From CAYINJ01 sp964364745 (GTDB taxonomy: Bacteria; Patescibacteriota; Patescibacteriia; JACRDY01), in the NCBI GenBank assembly GCA_964364745.1, contig CAYINJ010000042.1, forward strand, positions 1-5,745: a stretch of 5,745 nucleotides of DNA, written 5' to 3'. The translations under genes were made by a program, and so were the position numbers. Under the pieces are notes generated by a model that made no database searches, had not been told where the DNA came from, and saw only the letters and a program-made list of their open reading frames with translations. Positions 1 through 5,745 of this stretch are shown here, one piece after another; position 1 is the stretch's first letter, and every line of letters starts with the position of its first letter.

Positions 1-297
1 GGTCAGACCATCACGGCTAAAAATATCATCTTCCAATTTGCCGTCACCAAAACACTGGACGCCATTGGCCGGAAAGCGATCACGACTAGGGGGAACGGTG
101 AGGTCTGGTTGGTTCAAGCCGGCCAGCTAATTAAAGGCAGTTGGCGTAAAGACGCCCCGGGCTCCCGGACAAAATTTTTTGATGCCGCTGGCCAGCCGAT
201 GCAATTCCTCCGGGGAACGACTTGGGTTGAGGTCATGCCAGCCGATCTGGCAGTGACAGTTAGGGCGAATGAGGACTCGTCAACGTCGCCACAATAA
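1..297 (+). CDS. DUF3048 (YerB-like) protein, C-terminal part, 5' end outside window
   Basis: This is the last 98 codons of a gene read in frame 1 from the first base and ending at TAA 295-297. The start lies upstream of the window, so no signal peptide or lipobox can be judged. The visible part resembles the C-terminal DUF3048 domain of B. subtilis YerB-type lipoproteins. It has an early strand TAKNIIFQFAV, then NGEVWLVQAGQLIKGSW, then a K/R-rich turn and TKFFDAAGQP, and ends in a GTTWVEVMP motif, matching the family pattern of 'G.W.k....rt.f.d..G....l..G.tWvev.p'. The molecular function of DUF3048 proteins is not established; YerB is an envelope lipoprotein in Gram-positive bacteria. The last 38 bases overlap the 3' end of the convergent prmC. 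The family call is by eye from the motif pattern and is fairly secure; the cellular location is inferred from the family. Confidence 0.75.
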   Translation, partial: GQTITAKNIIFQFAVTKTLDAIGRKAITTRGNGEVWLVQAGQLIKGSWRKDAPGSRTKFFDAAGQPMQFLRGTTWVEVMPADLAVTVRANEDSSTSPQ

Positions 298-1120
298 ACC
301 GACACCGCCGACTAAGATCGCGCTTGATGCTCACCGTGTATTCGGGGAGTAATTTTTTAAATAATTCTTTAATGGCGTGACCCTGGCCGGCACCAATTTC
401 TAAATACAACCAGCGCGGCCGCTGGGGTCTGGCGGCGAGTTGCCGAAGTAGTCGACGGTAGTGAGTCAAGCCATCTCGGCCGCTAATCAGTGCCGTCTTC
501 GGCTCAAAGCGTAAGAGAGGGTTAGCCCGATACTCGGCGGAAGTCAGGTAGGGCGGGTTGGCTAACACCGCATCAAAGTTTTGGCGCTGAAGCGGGGCGA
601 GGAGATCGCCGATTTTAAAAGTAATCCGGGCGGCCAGGCGGTAGTGGCCAGCGTTAGCTCGAGCTACTCGCAGCGCGGCGGCTGACTGGTCGGTCGCCCA
701 GACGGTCAAATCAGGCCGAGCGACGGCTAAAGCAATGGCGATTGCCCCCGAGCCGGTGCCAATATCGGCTACCCGCCGCAGAGCTTTGTTTTTGACTACC
801 AGCTCGACGAGCAGTTCGGTTTCGGGGCGGGGGATGAGCGTCTGGCGGTTGACCCGCAACGTCAAGCCACAGAAATCCATCGTGCCCAGGAGGTAAGCCA
901 GCGGCTCGCCAGTTTGGCGCCGGGCGAGCAGTCGGTCAAGAGTTCGTCGTTGGCTAGTGGTGAACGGCTGTCGGGGATGACCATCCAACCAAAATGGCGG
1001 CTGTTTCAAAACCGCCGTGAGCAGATAATCAGCTTCACGGCTGGCTTGACGACCGGCGACCACGCGCAGCGCGCGGGTGATGCGGTCCTGGTTGGCGGCG
1101 ACGGTCAGGGACGTGGTCAT
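260..1120 (-). CDS. prmC: Peptide chain release factor N5-glutamine methyltransferase (PrmC/HemK)
   Basis: A 286-residue SAM-dependent methyltransferase that methylates the side-chain amide of the GGQ glutamine in class I release factors, in the cytoplasm. The order of motifs is that of PrmC: a helical N-terminal domain (about 1-80) ending in GEPLAYLLG, the IPRPETE motif at 96-102, the SAM-binding loop DIGTGSGAIAIALA at 119-132, an acidic residue after the second strand (D144), the catalytic NPPY at 188-191, FEP at 205-207, GRDGL at 214-218 and EIGAGQG at 241-247. Length is normal for the family. The end reads DLSRRCRFIVATL, where homologues usually have a DLAGxxR-type ending, so the C-terminus is slightly divergent. 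The ATG start (1118-1120) overlaps the TGA of prfA as ATGA, which fixes the start and suggests translational coupling; no Shine-Dalgarno sequence is visible upstream. The 3' end overlaps the convergent DUF3048 gene by 38 bp. Confidence 0.95.
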   Translation of the reverse strand: MTTSLTVAANQDRITRALRVVAGRQASREADYLLTAVLKQPPFWLDGHPRQPFTTSQRRTLDRLLARRQTGEPLAYLLGTMDFCGLTLRVNRQTLIPRPETELLVELVVKNKALRRVADIGTGSGAIAIALAVARPDLTVWATDQSAAALRVARANAGHYRLAARITFKIGDLLAPLQRQNFDAVLANPPYLTSAEYRANPLLRFEPKTALISGRDGLTHYRRLLRQLAARPQRPRWLYLEIGAGQGHAIKELFKKLLPEYTVSIKRDLSRRCRFIVATLTSPHSP

Positions 1121-2157
1121 GCGGATTGATCAGCAGTTCGTAGGGCGGTAATAACCTCGTCTAGATCGCCGTCCATGATTCGGGCCAAGCCGTGCCAGGT
1201 CTCCTTGATCCGGTGGTCGGTCAAGCGATCTTGGGGAAAGTTGTAGGTGCGGATTTTTTCACTGCGGTCACCGGTGCCGATCTGGCTGTTGCGTTGCTCT
1301 GACCGCTGTGCCTGCCGCTTGGCTTCTTCGAGTTCAAACAAGCGCGCCCGTAAAATATTCATCGCCTTGACCTTATTTTGTAATTGGCTCCGCTCGTCTT
1401 GGCAGGCCACCACCAAGCCGGAGCGGAGGTGAGTAATTCGCACGGCCGAGTCCGTGGTGTTCACACTCTGGCCGCCTTTGCCGCCGGCGCGATAAACATC
1501 GATCCGTAGGTCTTCGGTCTTGATATCCATTTCCACCTCCTCAACTTCCGGCAGCACCGCGACGGTGGCCGCTGAAGTATGAATCCGGCCGCTCTTTTCA
1601 GTTTCTGGCACGCGTTGCACCCGGTGCGTGCCACTTTCGTATTTGAGGAAACCAAAAACACCGGTGCCGTTTACTTCGGCGATGACTTCTTTGTACCCGC
1701 CGATGCCGATCCGATTAGTGGTGACGATGTGCACGGCCCAGCCGCGCCGTTCAGCGAAGCGGCTGTACATCCGAAACAATTCCGCGGCAAAGAGCGCCGA
1801 CTCATCACCACCGGTACCGGCGCGGATTTCCAAGATAATGTTGCGGCGATCGCGCGGATCAGCCGGGTTGAGCAACCCATTGATTTGGTGCTGCAGCAGG
1901 GTTTGGCGGTCGCGCAGCTCGACCGATTCAGCCGCGGCTAGTTCGCGTAGTTCGGTATCGCTATCGCCAAAGACGGTTTCATTTTCCTGTAACGCTCGTT
2001 CGACTTGTTCTAAATCACGCACCTGATCAATGATAATTTGATAGGCGGCATATTGGCGGGACAAGGCCTTAAATTGGTTGTGGTCGGCAATCACGGCCGG
2101 GTCTTGGAGTTGTTGCTCCAGCGCCGCGAAGGTCGTTTTGAGCTCAGCAATAGTCAT
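1117..2157 (-). CDS. prfA: Peptide chain release factor 1 (RF1)
   Basis: A 346-residue class I release factor that reads UAA and UAG stop codons in the ribosomal A site and triggers peptide release. An N-terminal helical domain (about 1-100) is followed by EIRAGTGGDESALFA at 110-124. The stop-recognition tripeptide sits at 184-186 as PET, in the context RVPETEKSGRIHTSA; this is the RF1 PxT form and not the RF2 SPF form. The catalytic GGQ is at 228-230 (Q230 is the predicted PrmC target), followed by SVNTTDSAVRITH, CQDERSQ and RTYNFPQDRLTDHRI. The ATG at 2155-2157 was chosen because its product starts like other RF1 proteins. The frame stays open to a TTG at 2235, but those 26 extra residues are hydrophobic and aromatic, unlike RF1, and run into the hairpin region. 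No Shine-Dalgarno sequence precedes the ATG. It lies 80 bp downstream of rpmE and overlaps prmC by 4 bp. Confidence 0.96.
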   Translation of the reverse strand: MTIAELKTTFAALEQQLQDPAVIADHNQFKALSRQYAAYQIIIDQVRDLEQVERALQENETVFGDSDTELRELAAAESVELRDRQTLLQHQINGLLNPADPRDRRNIILEIRAGTGGDESALFAAELFRMYSRFAERRGWAVHIVTTNRIGIGGYKEVIAEVNGTGVFGFLKYESGTHRVQRVPETEKSGRIHTSAATVAVLPEVEEVEMDIKTEDLRIDVYRAGGKGGQSVNTTDSAVRITHLRSGLVVACQDERSQLQNKVKAMNILRARLFELEEAKRQAQRSEQRNSQIGTGDRSEKIRTYNFPQDRLTDHRIKETWHGLARIMDGDLDEVITALRTADQSA

Positions 2158-2176
2158 ACTGAAAACACGGATATTG

Positions 2177-2229
2177 AAAAACCCACCAGCGGCAGTATAC
2201 CAAAAAATTGGTAGATCGGCGACGGTGGG
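2177..2229 (-). terminator. Nested inverted repeats with T-run between rpmE and prfA (possible terminator or attenuator)
   Basis: Read leftward after the rpmE stop, CCCACC (2224-2229) pairs with GGTGGG (2182-2187), and the latter is followed at once by five T (2181-2177). Inside this is a second perfect dyad, TACCAA-TTTT-TTGGTA (2213-2198). A few extra pairs flank the outer stem, but about 36 bases separate its arms, so it is not a compact classical terminator. It could weaken read-through from rpmE into prfA, or be a leader structure. The repeats are seen directly; the function is inferred. Confidence 0.35.
2194..2202 (-). promoter_or_regulatory. Candidate extended -10 promoter for prfA-prmC
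   Basis: On the minus strand the bases TGGTATACT form an extended -10 element (TG-N followed by TATACT, five of six matches to TATAAT). There is no good -35 hexamer 16-18 bp upstream, as is common for extended -10 promoters. Transcription would begin near 2187, leaving a leader of about 30 nt before the prfA ATG. The element overlaps one arm of the inner inverted repeat, so structure and promoter cannot be independent. Pattern match only. Confidence 0.35.
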
Positions 2230-2237
2230 CCACAACG

Positions 2238-2519
2238 TTACGCTGCCTTTTTGGTCTGACGTTGTTTCTTGGCGGTATGTTTGGCGGTCTTACTGACGTG
2301 CTGGCGGGTCGTGGCCGCACTTTTGGCCAGCCGCTTCTTGAAGTCATCAACCCGGTGAGCGGTATCAACCAGCTTCTGGGTGCCGGTATAGAACGGATGA
2401 CACTTCGAACAGAGCTCCGTTTTGATTTCCGGCATCGTGGAACCAACCGTAAACGTATTGCCGCAAGCGCAGGTGACGACGGTGGCGGGGTAGTAAGTGG
2501 GGTGGACGTCTTGTTTCAT
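2238..2519 (-). CDS. rpmE: 50S ribosomal protein L31 (bL31), zinc-binding type with basic C-terminal tail
   Basis: A 93-residue large-subunit ribosomal protein located at the central protuberance and involved in intersubunit contact. The core (1-66) is a clear match to bL31: MKQDVHPTYY at the start, CACGNTFTVGST, then ELCSKCHPFYTG and QKLVDTAHRVDDFKKR. The four cysteines at 17, 19, 37 and 40 mark the zinc-binding (C+) form. About 27 further residues follow, rich in Lys, Thr, Ala and Gln and ending KKQRQTKKAA; the usual protein is about 70 residues, so this is an extension, probably disordered and RNA-binding (inferred). The ATG at 2517-2519 was chosen over an in-frame TTG at 2540 because MKxDxHP is the conserved bL31 start. 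Only a weak GTGAT lies upstream as a possible ribosome site. It is the first gene of the leftward translation block. Confidence 0.95.
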   Translation of the reverse strand: MKQDVHPTYYPATVVTCACGNTFTVGSTMPEIKTELCSKCHPFYTGTQKLVDTAHRVDDFKKRLAKSAATTRQHVSKTAKHTAKKQRQTKKAA

Positions 2520-2549
2520 ATCACGATAATTGCGAATCAAAGTGACCGC

Positions 2550-2578
2550 ATAGTACCATCAGCATATAAATAAAGCAA
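2550..2578 (-). promoter_or_regulatory. Candidate promoter for rpmE (leftward)
   Basis: On the minus strand TTGCTT (2578-2573) is followed after 17 bp by TACTAT (2555-2550), and the -10 is preceded by TGG (2558-2556), giving an extended -10. Transcription would start near 2543, about 24 nt before the rpmE ATG. The -35 is weak (three of six), but the spacing, the TG extension and the distance to the gene all fit. Prediction by eye only. Confidence 0.45.
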
Positions 2579-2620
2579 GAGCGGGATAATTGGCAGATTA
2601 AATAGCTGGCGGGTGGCATT

Positions 2621-2647
2621 TTTACTCCAAAAAGTGTACAGTATTAT
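2621..2647 (+). promoter_or_regulatory. Candidate promoter for the rightward export operon
   Basis: TTTACT (2621-2626) and TATTAT (2642-2647) resemble -35 and -10 hexamers, but the 15-bp spacer is short. A start near 2654 would give a leader of roughly 20 nt before the ATG at 2676 and would exclude the two in-frame upstream starts at 2613 and 2646. This site and the rpmE promoter candidate lie back to back in the 156-bp divergent gap (2520-2675), where I see no other clear operator or RNA structure. Confidence 0.3.
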
Positions 2648-2675
2648 GGCCTTTTATTTTGGGATTTTATGTGGT

Positions 2676-4346
2676 ATGACTAAGCGTAATAAAATTTTGG
2701 TGGGGGTAGGGCTGGCGGTCGTGTTAGGTGGTGGTTGGTGGTTGAGCCAACCAAACTCCACCCTCAAAGAATACACCACGACGCCGGTGGTGCGCCAAGA
2801 TCTGACCCAGACCGTGTCGGCCACCGGCACGTTAAAGACCGCCGCCGAGGCCGGTTTAAGTTTTGGCGCGGGCGGCCGAGTGGTGCGCCTGGCGGTCAAA
2901 GTCGGTGATGTGGTCAAAGCCGGTCAACAACTGGCGGTCGTCGATGCCGGGGACTTGGCGGTTCAGTTGCGGCAATATCAGGCATCAGTCGCGTCAGCCA
3001 AAGCCAATCTAGCGAAAGTATTAGAAGGAGCGACTCCAGAAACAATTACGGTCAGCCAACAGCAGGTAGCTAGTGCGCAGGCGGCTTATGAGGCCGCCGT
3101 GGTTGATTTGGCTAACGCTTATAAGAATAAAGATGAAAATTTAAAACTCAACCGCGACATCTCGCTCAATGACTTGCAAAACTATCTGTTTAAGGCCCGG
3201 GCGGCACTGGATGTAGTGGAAAACACCTATAGCAATTCTGATTACGATAATTATTTAGGGATTAACGCACCGCAGTATTTGATCGATGCCAAAGCTCAAC
3301 GCACCGCCGCCCTGATCGCCTTGACGGCCAGCGAAGTCAAAATTACTACAGCCCAAGCCACTGGGGTGGACGCTGATATCCTGACGGCGTTAAACGACCT
3401 CCGAAGCAGCTTACCGTTAGTCAGTTCAACGCTGGATAGCATGTTCAATGTACTGCTCAACTCACTCACCTCGGTGAATTACCTCACCGAAACCACTTTG
3501 GCCACCCTGAAGACCAACATCAAGGCCGAGCAGACGGCGATGGCGACCGCCACGGCGACGATCAAAACGGATCTATCAAACCTCCAGACCGGACCATTGT
3601 CGTATGACAACGCCATTGATACGGCTAAAAGCGCGGTTAATATCAAAAAAGAAGCCGTGGAGTTAGCTCAAGCCCAGTCCGATCAAACCGCGGCGGCGGC
3701 GCGGCCCAGTGACGTTCAGTATTATCAGGCCTTAGTGGCGCAAGCCGAAGCCCAAGTCGCGGCCGTCAGTCAGAAGTTTGCTGATCGCGCAATTACCGCA
3801 CCGGCCGCAGGCGTGGTGACTAGGGTCGATATCGCAATCGGAGAATATGCCACGGCCGGCACGCCGGCCATTACCGTGCTGGCCAAACAGCAATTTGAAA
3901 TTGATGTCGATGTGCCCGAGTCCGATATCGTCAAAGTCAAAGTCGGCAATACCGCCGCCGTCACCTTTGACGCCTTTGGCGATGATGTGCCATTTACCGC
4001 CACGGTGGTGTTGATTGAGCCGGCCCAGACCGAAATTTCCGGGGTGGTTTATTACAAAATTAAAATGTATCTCGACGATACCGCATCGGCGGTCAAACCA
4101 GGCATGACGGCCAATGTCGATCTGCGCACGGATGCGCGCACTAGTGTCTTGGTGATTCCGCAGCGCGCGGTCGTTGACCAAAGCGGGCAGAAGGTCGTTC
4201 AAGTGATGACCGATCAAGCCACGCAAAAAGTCGAGGACCGAACTGTGGAGGTAGGACTGAAAGGCGACGACGGTCTGATCGAAGTGACCGCCGGCTTGAC
4301 AGCGGGGGAGCTGGTAGTAACTTATGTGAAAGAAAATAAGCGGTAG
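2676..4346 (+). CDS. HlyD/MacA-family adaptor (membrane fusion) protein of an ABC exporter, with long helical insert
   Basis: A 556-residue adaptor protein predicted to sit outside the cytoplasmic membrane and work with the ABC ATPase and permease encoded next. The N-terminus has MTKRNK then one hydrophobic segment (about 7-23), an uncleaved anchor or signal sequence. The first half of the biotinyl-lipoyl domain is at about 65-95 (GGRVVRLAVKVGDVVKAGQ), the second at about 368-402 (DRAITAPAAGVVTRVDIAIG). These are followed by a beta-barrel region (408-485, with VKPGMTANVDL) and a membrane-proximal domain (490-550, VLVIPQRAVV). Between the lipoyl halves lie some 270 residues, mostly Ala/Gln/Thr-rich predicted helix; MacA-type proteins are usually about 370-400 residues in all, so this insert is unusually long. 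The ATG at 2676 gives a typical basic-then-hydrophobic start; in-frame GTG 2613 and ATG 2646 would add residues ahead of it. No strong Shine-Dalgarno site. The substrate cannot be told from sequence. Confidence 0.9.
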   Translation: MTKRNKILVGVGLAVVLGGGWWLSQPNSTLKEYTTTPVVRQDLTQTVSATGTLKTAAEAGLSFGAGGRVVRLAVKVGDVVKAGQQLAVVDAGDLAVQLRQYQASVASAKANLAKVLEGATPETITVSQQQVASAQAAYEAAVVDLANAYKNKDENLKLNRDISLNDLQNYLFKARAALDVVENTYSNSDYDNYLGINAPQYLIDAKAQRTAALIALTASEVKITTAQATGVDADILTALNDLRSSLPLVSSTLDSMFNVLLNSLTSVNYLTETTLATLKTNIKAEQTAMATATATIKTDLSNLQTGPLSYDNAIDTAKSAVNIKKEAVELAQAQSDQTAAAARPSDVQYYQALVAQAEAQVAAVSQKFADRAITAPAAGVVTRVDIAIGEYATAGTPAITVLAKQQFEIDVDVPESDIVKVKVGNTAAVTFDAFGDDVPFTATVVLIEPAQTEISGVVYYKIKMYLDDTASAVKPGMTANVDLRTDARTSVLVIPQRAVVDQSGQKVVQVMTDQATQKVEDRTVEVGLKGDDGLIEVTAGLTAGELVVTYVKENKR

Positions 4347-4351
4347 TCATT

Positions 4352-5077
4352 ATGACGCCGATTATTGAAGTTAACGACTTGACCAAAGAGTTCACTACCG
4401 GAGAAGTGACCACGTCGGTGCTCCATGGCGTGAGTTTTACGATTGAGCCGGGAGAGTTTCTGGCCATCATGGGGCCGTCGGGATCGGGCAAATCAACCTT
4501 GATGCATATTTTAGGTTTCCTGGACCGGCCAACGACGGGCACCTATCGCTTTAAGGGTCGCGACGTCTCGCAGCTTGACGATGACCAAATGGCCGCCGTT
4601 CGGGCCAGTGAAATCGGCTTTGTCTTTCAAGCGTTTCACTTGCTGCCGCGCACCAAGGTGATTGATAATGTCATGTTGCCCCTGGTTTATCAACCAGCCG
4701 TCGCCGAGGCCGACCGGCGGGCGGTGGCGGCCAAAGCGCTGGAGGCCGTGGGTTTAAGCCATCGGCTAGATCATGTGCCCAGTCAATTATCCGGCGGTGA
4801 AAAACAACGGGTGGCGATTGCTCGCGCCTTGGTTAGTAATCCTGATGTAATTTTTGCCGATGAGCCTACCGGCAATCTCGACTCCAAATCCGGCCAGCAA
4901 GTCATGCAAGTGCTCGAAGAGTTGCAGGGCCAAGGCAAGACCATTATTTTGGTGACGCATGAACGCTATACCGCCGAACACGCCGAACGAATCATCCAAG
5001 TCAAAGACGGTTTGATTGTTAGTGACCAGCGGGTGACCGAACGTCAGACCGCGCGGGACGGCGAACTCCGAAAATAA
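4352..5077 (+). CDS. ABC transporter ATP-binding protein, MacB/LolD/YknY type
   Basis: A 241-residue cytoplasmic ATPase subunit with all the motifs of an active ABC domain: Walker A GPSGSGKST at 41-49, Q-loop Gln93 in VFQAF, signature LSGGEKQRVAIARAL at 146-160, Walker B VIFADE at 166-171 followed by PTGNLD, and H-loop His203 in VTHE. The LDRPTTGTYRFKGRDVSQLDDDQMAAVR stretch and the FHLLPRTKVIDNVMLP stretch are typical of the LolD/MacB (MJ0796) subfamily, which pairs with FtsX-like permeases. These systems drive mechanotransmission and do not move substrate through the membrane-spanning pore. The C-terminus is short and hydrophilic. The start lies 5 bp after the adaptor stop and the permease begins 1 bp after its own TAA, so the three are almost certainly cotranscribed. 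No Shine-Dalgarno site is apparent, suggesting coupling to upstream translation. Confidence 0.96.
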   Translation: MTPIIEVNDLTKEFTTGEVTTSVLHGVSFTIEPGEFLAIMGPSGSGKSTLMHILGFLDRPTTGTYRFKGRDVSQLDDDQMAAVRASEIGFVFQAFHLLPRTKVIDNVMLPLVYQPAVAEADRRAVAAKALEAVGLSHRLDHVPSQLSGGEKQRVAIARALVSNPDVIFADEPTGNLDSKSGQQVMQVLEELQGQGKTIILVTHERYTAEHAERIIQVKDGLIVSDQRVTERQTARDGELRK

Positions 5078-5078
5078 T

Positions 5079-5745
5079 ATGGCCATGCGTTGGCGAGACA
5101 CGATCGTGACGGCCAGTCGGGCGCTGACGGTCAATAAACGTCGCGCGGCTTTGACCATGCTCGGGATCATCATCGGGATCACAGCCGTGATTGTGATTAT
5201 TTCCGTTGGGGCTGGGGCGCAAAGCTTGATCACCAATCAAATCTCCAGTATCGGTTCCAACTTGGTGGGGGTGTTGCCCGGCGCGGCTGATGAAAACGGC
5301 CCGCCGGCGTCCGTCATGGGCGTCTTAGTCACCACGCTGACGGCTGATGATGCGGCCGCCATTGGTGATTCTAGTCGGGTGCCGCATATCGTCGCGGTCT
5401 CACCATATGTCCGGGGCGCGGAGACGATTCATTGGCAGAACCGAACCTATGACGGTTCATTTATCGGCACCGGCGCGGACTATCCGGTCGTCGAAGATAT
5501 TACCATGACGGCGGGACGATTTTTTGACGTGGAAGAAGAGCGAGCCATTAGTCGGGTGGCGGTGCTGGGCAGTGAAGTGGCGCAAGAGTTGTTTGTCGAA
5601 CAGGACCCGATTGGCCAGCGGATCAAGATTAAACGCGAATCATTTACCGTCATTGGCACCGTGGCCGAACGGGGCGTGTCTGGTTTTCAAAATCAAGATA
5701 ATATCGTCCTGATCCCCGTGTCGTCGGCACAGAAGCTGCTGCTGG
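5079..5745 (+). CDS. ABC transporter permease, MacB/FtsX family, N-terminal part (3' end outside window)
   Basis: An open frame of 222 codons plus one base that runs off the window without a stop. The start is ATG 5079-5081, one base after the ATPase stop; a second ATG two codons on (5085) is also possible. A short amphipathic start (MAMRWRDTIVTASRALTVNK) leads to the first transmembrane segment at about 25-47 (LTMLGIIIGITAVIVIISVG), then the GAGAQSLITNQISSIGSNL stretch typical of MacB permeases. The extracytoplasmic MacB_PCD domain follows, with VVEDITMTAGRFFD at 137-150, RVAVLGSEVAQELF at 159-172, DPIGQRIKI at 176-184, FTVIGTV at 189-195 and NQDNIVLIPVSSAQ at 205-218. The remaining three transmembrane helices near the C-terminus would lie beyond the window. 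With the adaptor and ATPase it forms a MacAB/YknXYZ-type exporter; the substrate is unknown. Confidence 0.93.
   Translation, partial: MAMRWRDTIVTASRALTVNKRRAALTMLGIIIGITAVIVIISVGAGAQSLITNQISSIGSNLVGVLPGAADENGPPASVMGVLVTTLTADDAAAIGDSSRVPHIVAVSPYVRGAETIHWQNRTYDGSFIGTGADYPVVEDITMTAGRFFDVEEERAISRVAVLGSEVAQELFVEQDPIGQRIKIKRESFTVIGTVAERGVSGFQNQDNIVLIPVSSAQKLLL

Noticed and set aside
1117..1119. Possible recoding of TGA (as in some CPR lineages)
   Set aside because: TGA ends prfA exactly where the family ends, tryptophans in the window are TGG, and no gene has an internal in-frame TGA.
1579..2026. Two plus-strand open frames of 120 and 132 codons opposite prfA
   Set aside because: They lie fully antisense to a well-conserved RF1 and look like frame shadows in GC-rich sequence.
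2158..2235. N-terminal extension of RF1 from an in-frame TTG at 2235
   Set aside because: The 26 extra residues do not resemble RF1, and the DNA there carries the hairpin and promoter-like sequences.
2520..2540. Start of L31 at TTG 2540
   Set aside because: The conserved L31 start MKxDxHP begins at the ATG at 2519.
2613..2675. Earlier starts of the adaptor protein at GTG 2613 or ATG 2646
   Set aside because: They put extra sequence ahead of a normal basic-plus-hydrophobic signal region and overlap the promoter candidate. ATG 2646 is not strictly excluded.
3732..4226. 164-codon minus-strand open frame inside the adaptor gene
   Set aside because: Rich in His, Gly, Asp and Asn as expected for the reverse complement of the coding strand; no recognisable domain, and the plus-strand gene is certain.
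1..5745. CRISPR array, tRNA or rRNA gene, insertion sequence, phage or toxin-antitoxin module
   Set aside because: No spaced direct repeats, cloverleaf, rRNA core, transposase or integrase motif was seen; nearly the whole window is explained by seven recognisable genes.

Overview
The window looks like chromosomal housekeeping sequence from a moderately GC-rich bacterium using the standard bacterial code. TAA, TAG and TGA all end genes here, and no gene needs a recoded TGA. My best guess is a Candidate Phyla Radiation (Patescibacteria/Parcubacteria-like) genome. The reasons are the compact rpmE-prfA-prmC block, a DUF3048 (YerB-like) protein beside it, an HlyD/MacA-type adaptor with a very long helical insert, a lysine-rich tail on L31, and almost no recognisable Shine-Dalgarno sequences. 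This placement is inference; no marker here settles it.

Layout: (1) 1-297, plus strand: the 3' end of a DUF3048 gene, which overlaps the next gene tail to tail by 38 bp. (2) 260-2519, minus strand: a translation block read in the order rpmE (ribosomal protein L31), prfA (release factor 1), prmC (methylase of the release-factor GGQ glutamine). The prfA stop and prmC start share an ATGA. The 80-bp rpmE-prfA gap holds nested inverted repeats ending in a T run and an extended -10 promoter candidate. (3) 2520-2675: a divergent intergenic region with promoter candidates on both strands. (4) 2676-5745, plus strand: a MacAB/YknXYZ-like export operon made of a periplasmic-adaptor-type protein, an ABC ATPase and an FtsX/MacB-type permease cut off by the window end. 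The gaps between these genes are 5 bp and 1 bp.

How the genes work together: RF1 and PrmC are enzyme-substrate partners, since PrmC methylates the glutamine of the RF1 GGQ loop, and L31 is part of the same translation apparatus. The three rightward genes form one transporter: the ATPase powers the permease and the HlyD-like protein serves as the extracytoplasmic adaptor. I found no mobile element, CRISPR array, RNA gene or clearly new system. The points most worth checking are the structured rpmE-prfA leader, the enlarged adaptor domain and the missing Shine-Dalgarno sequences.
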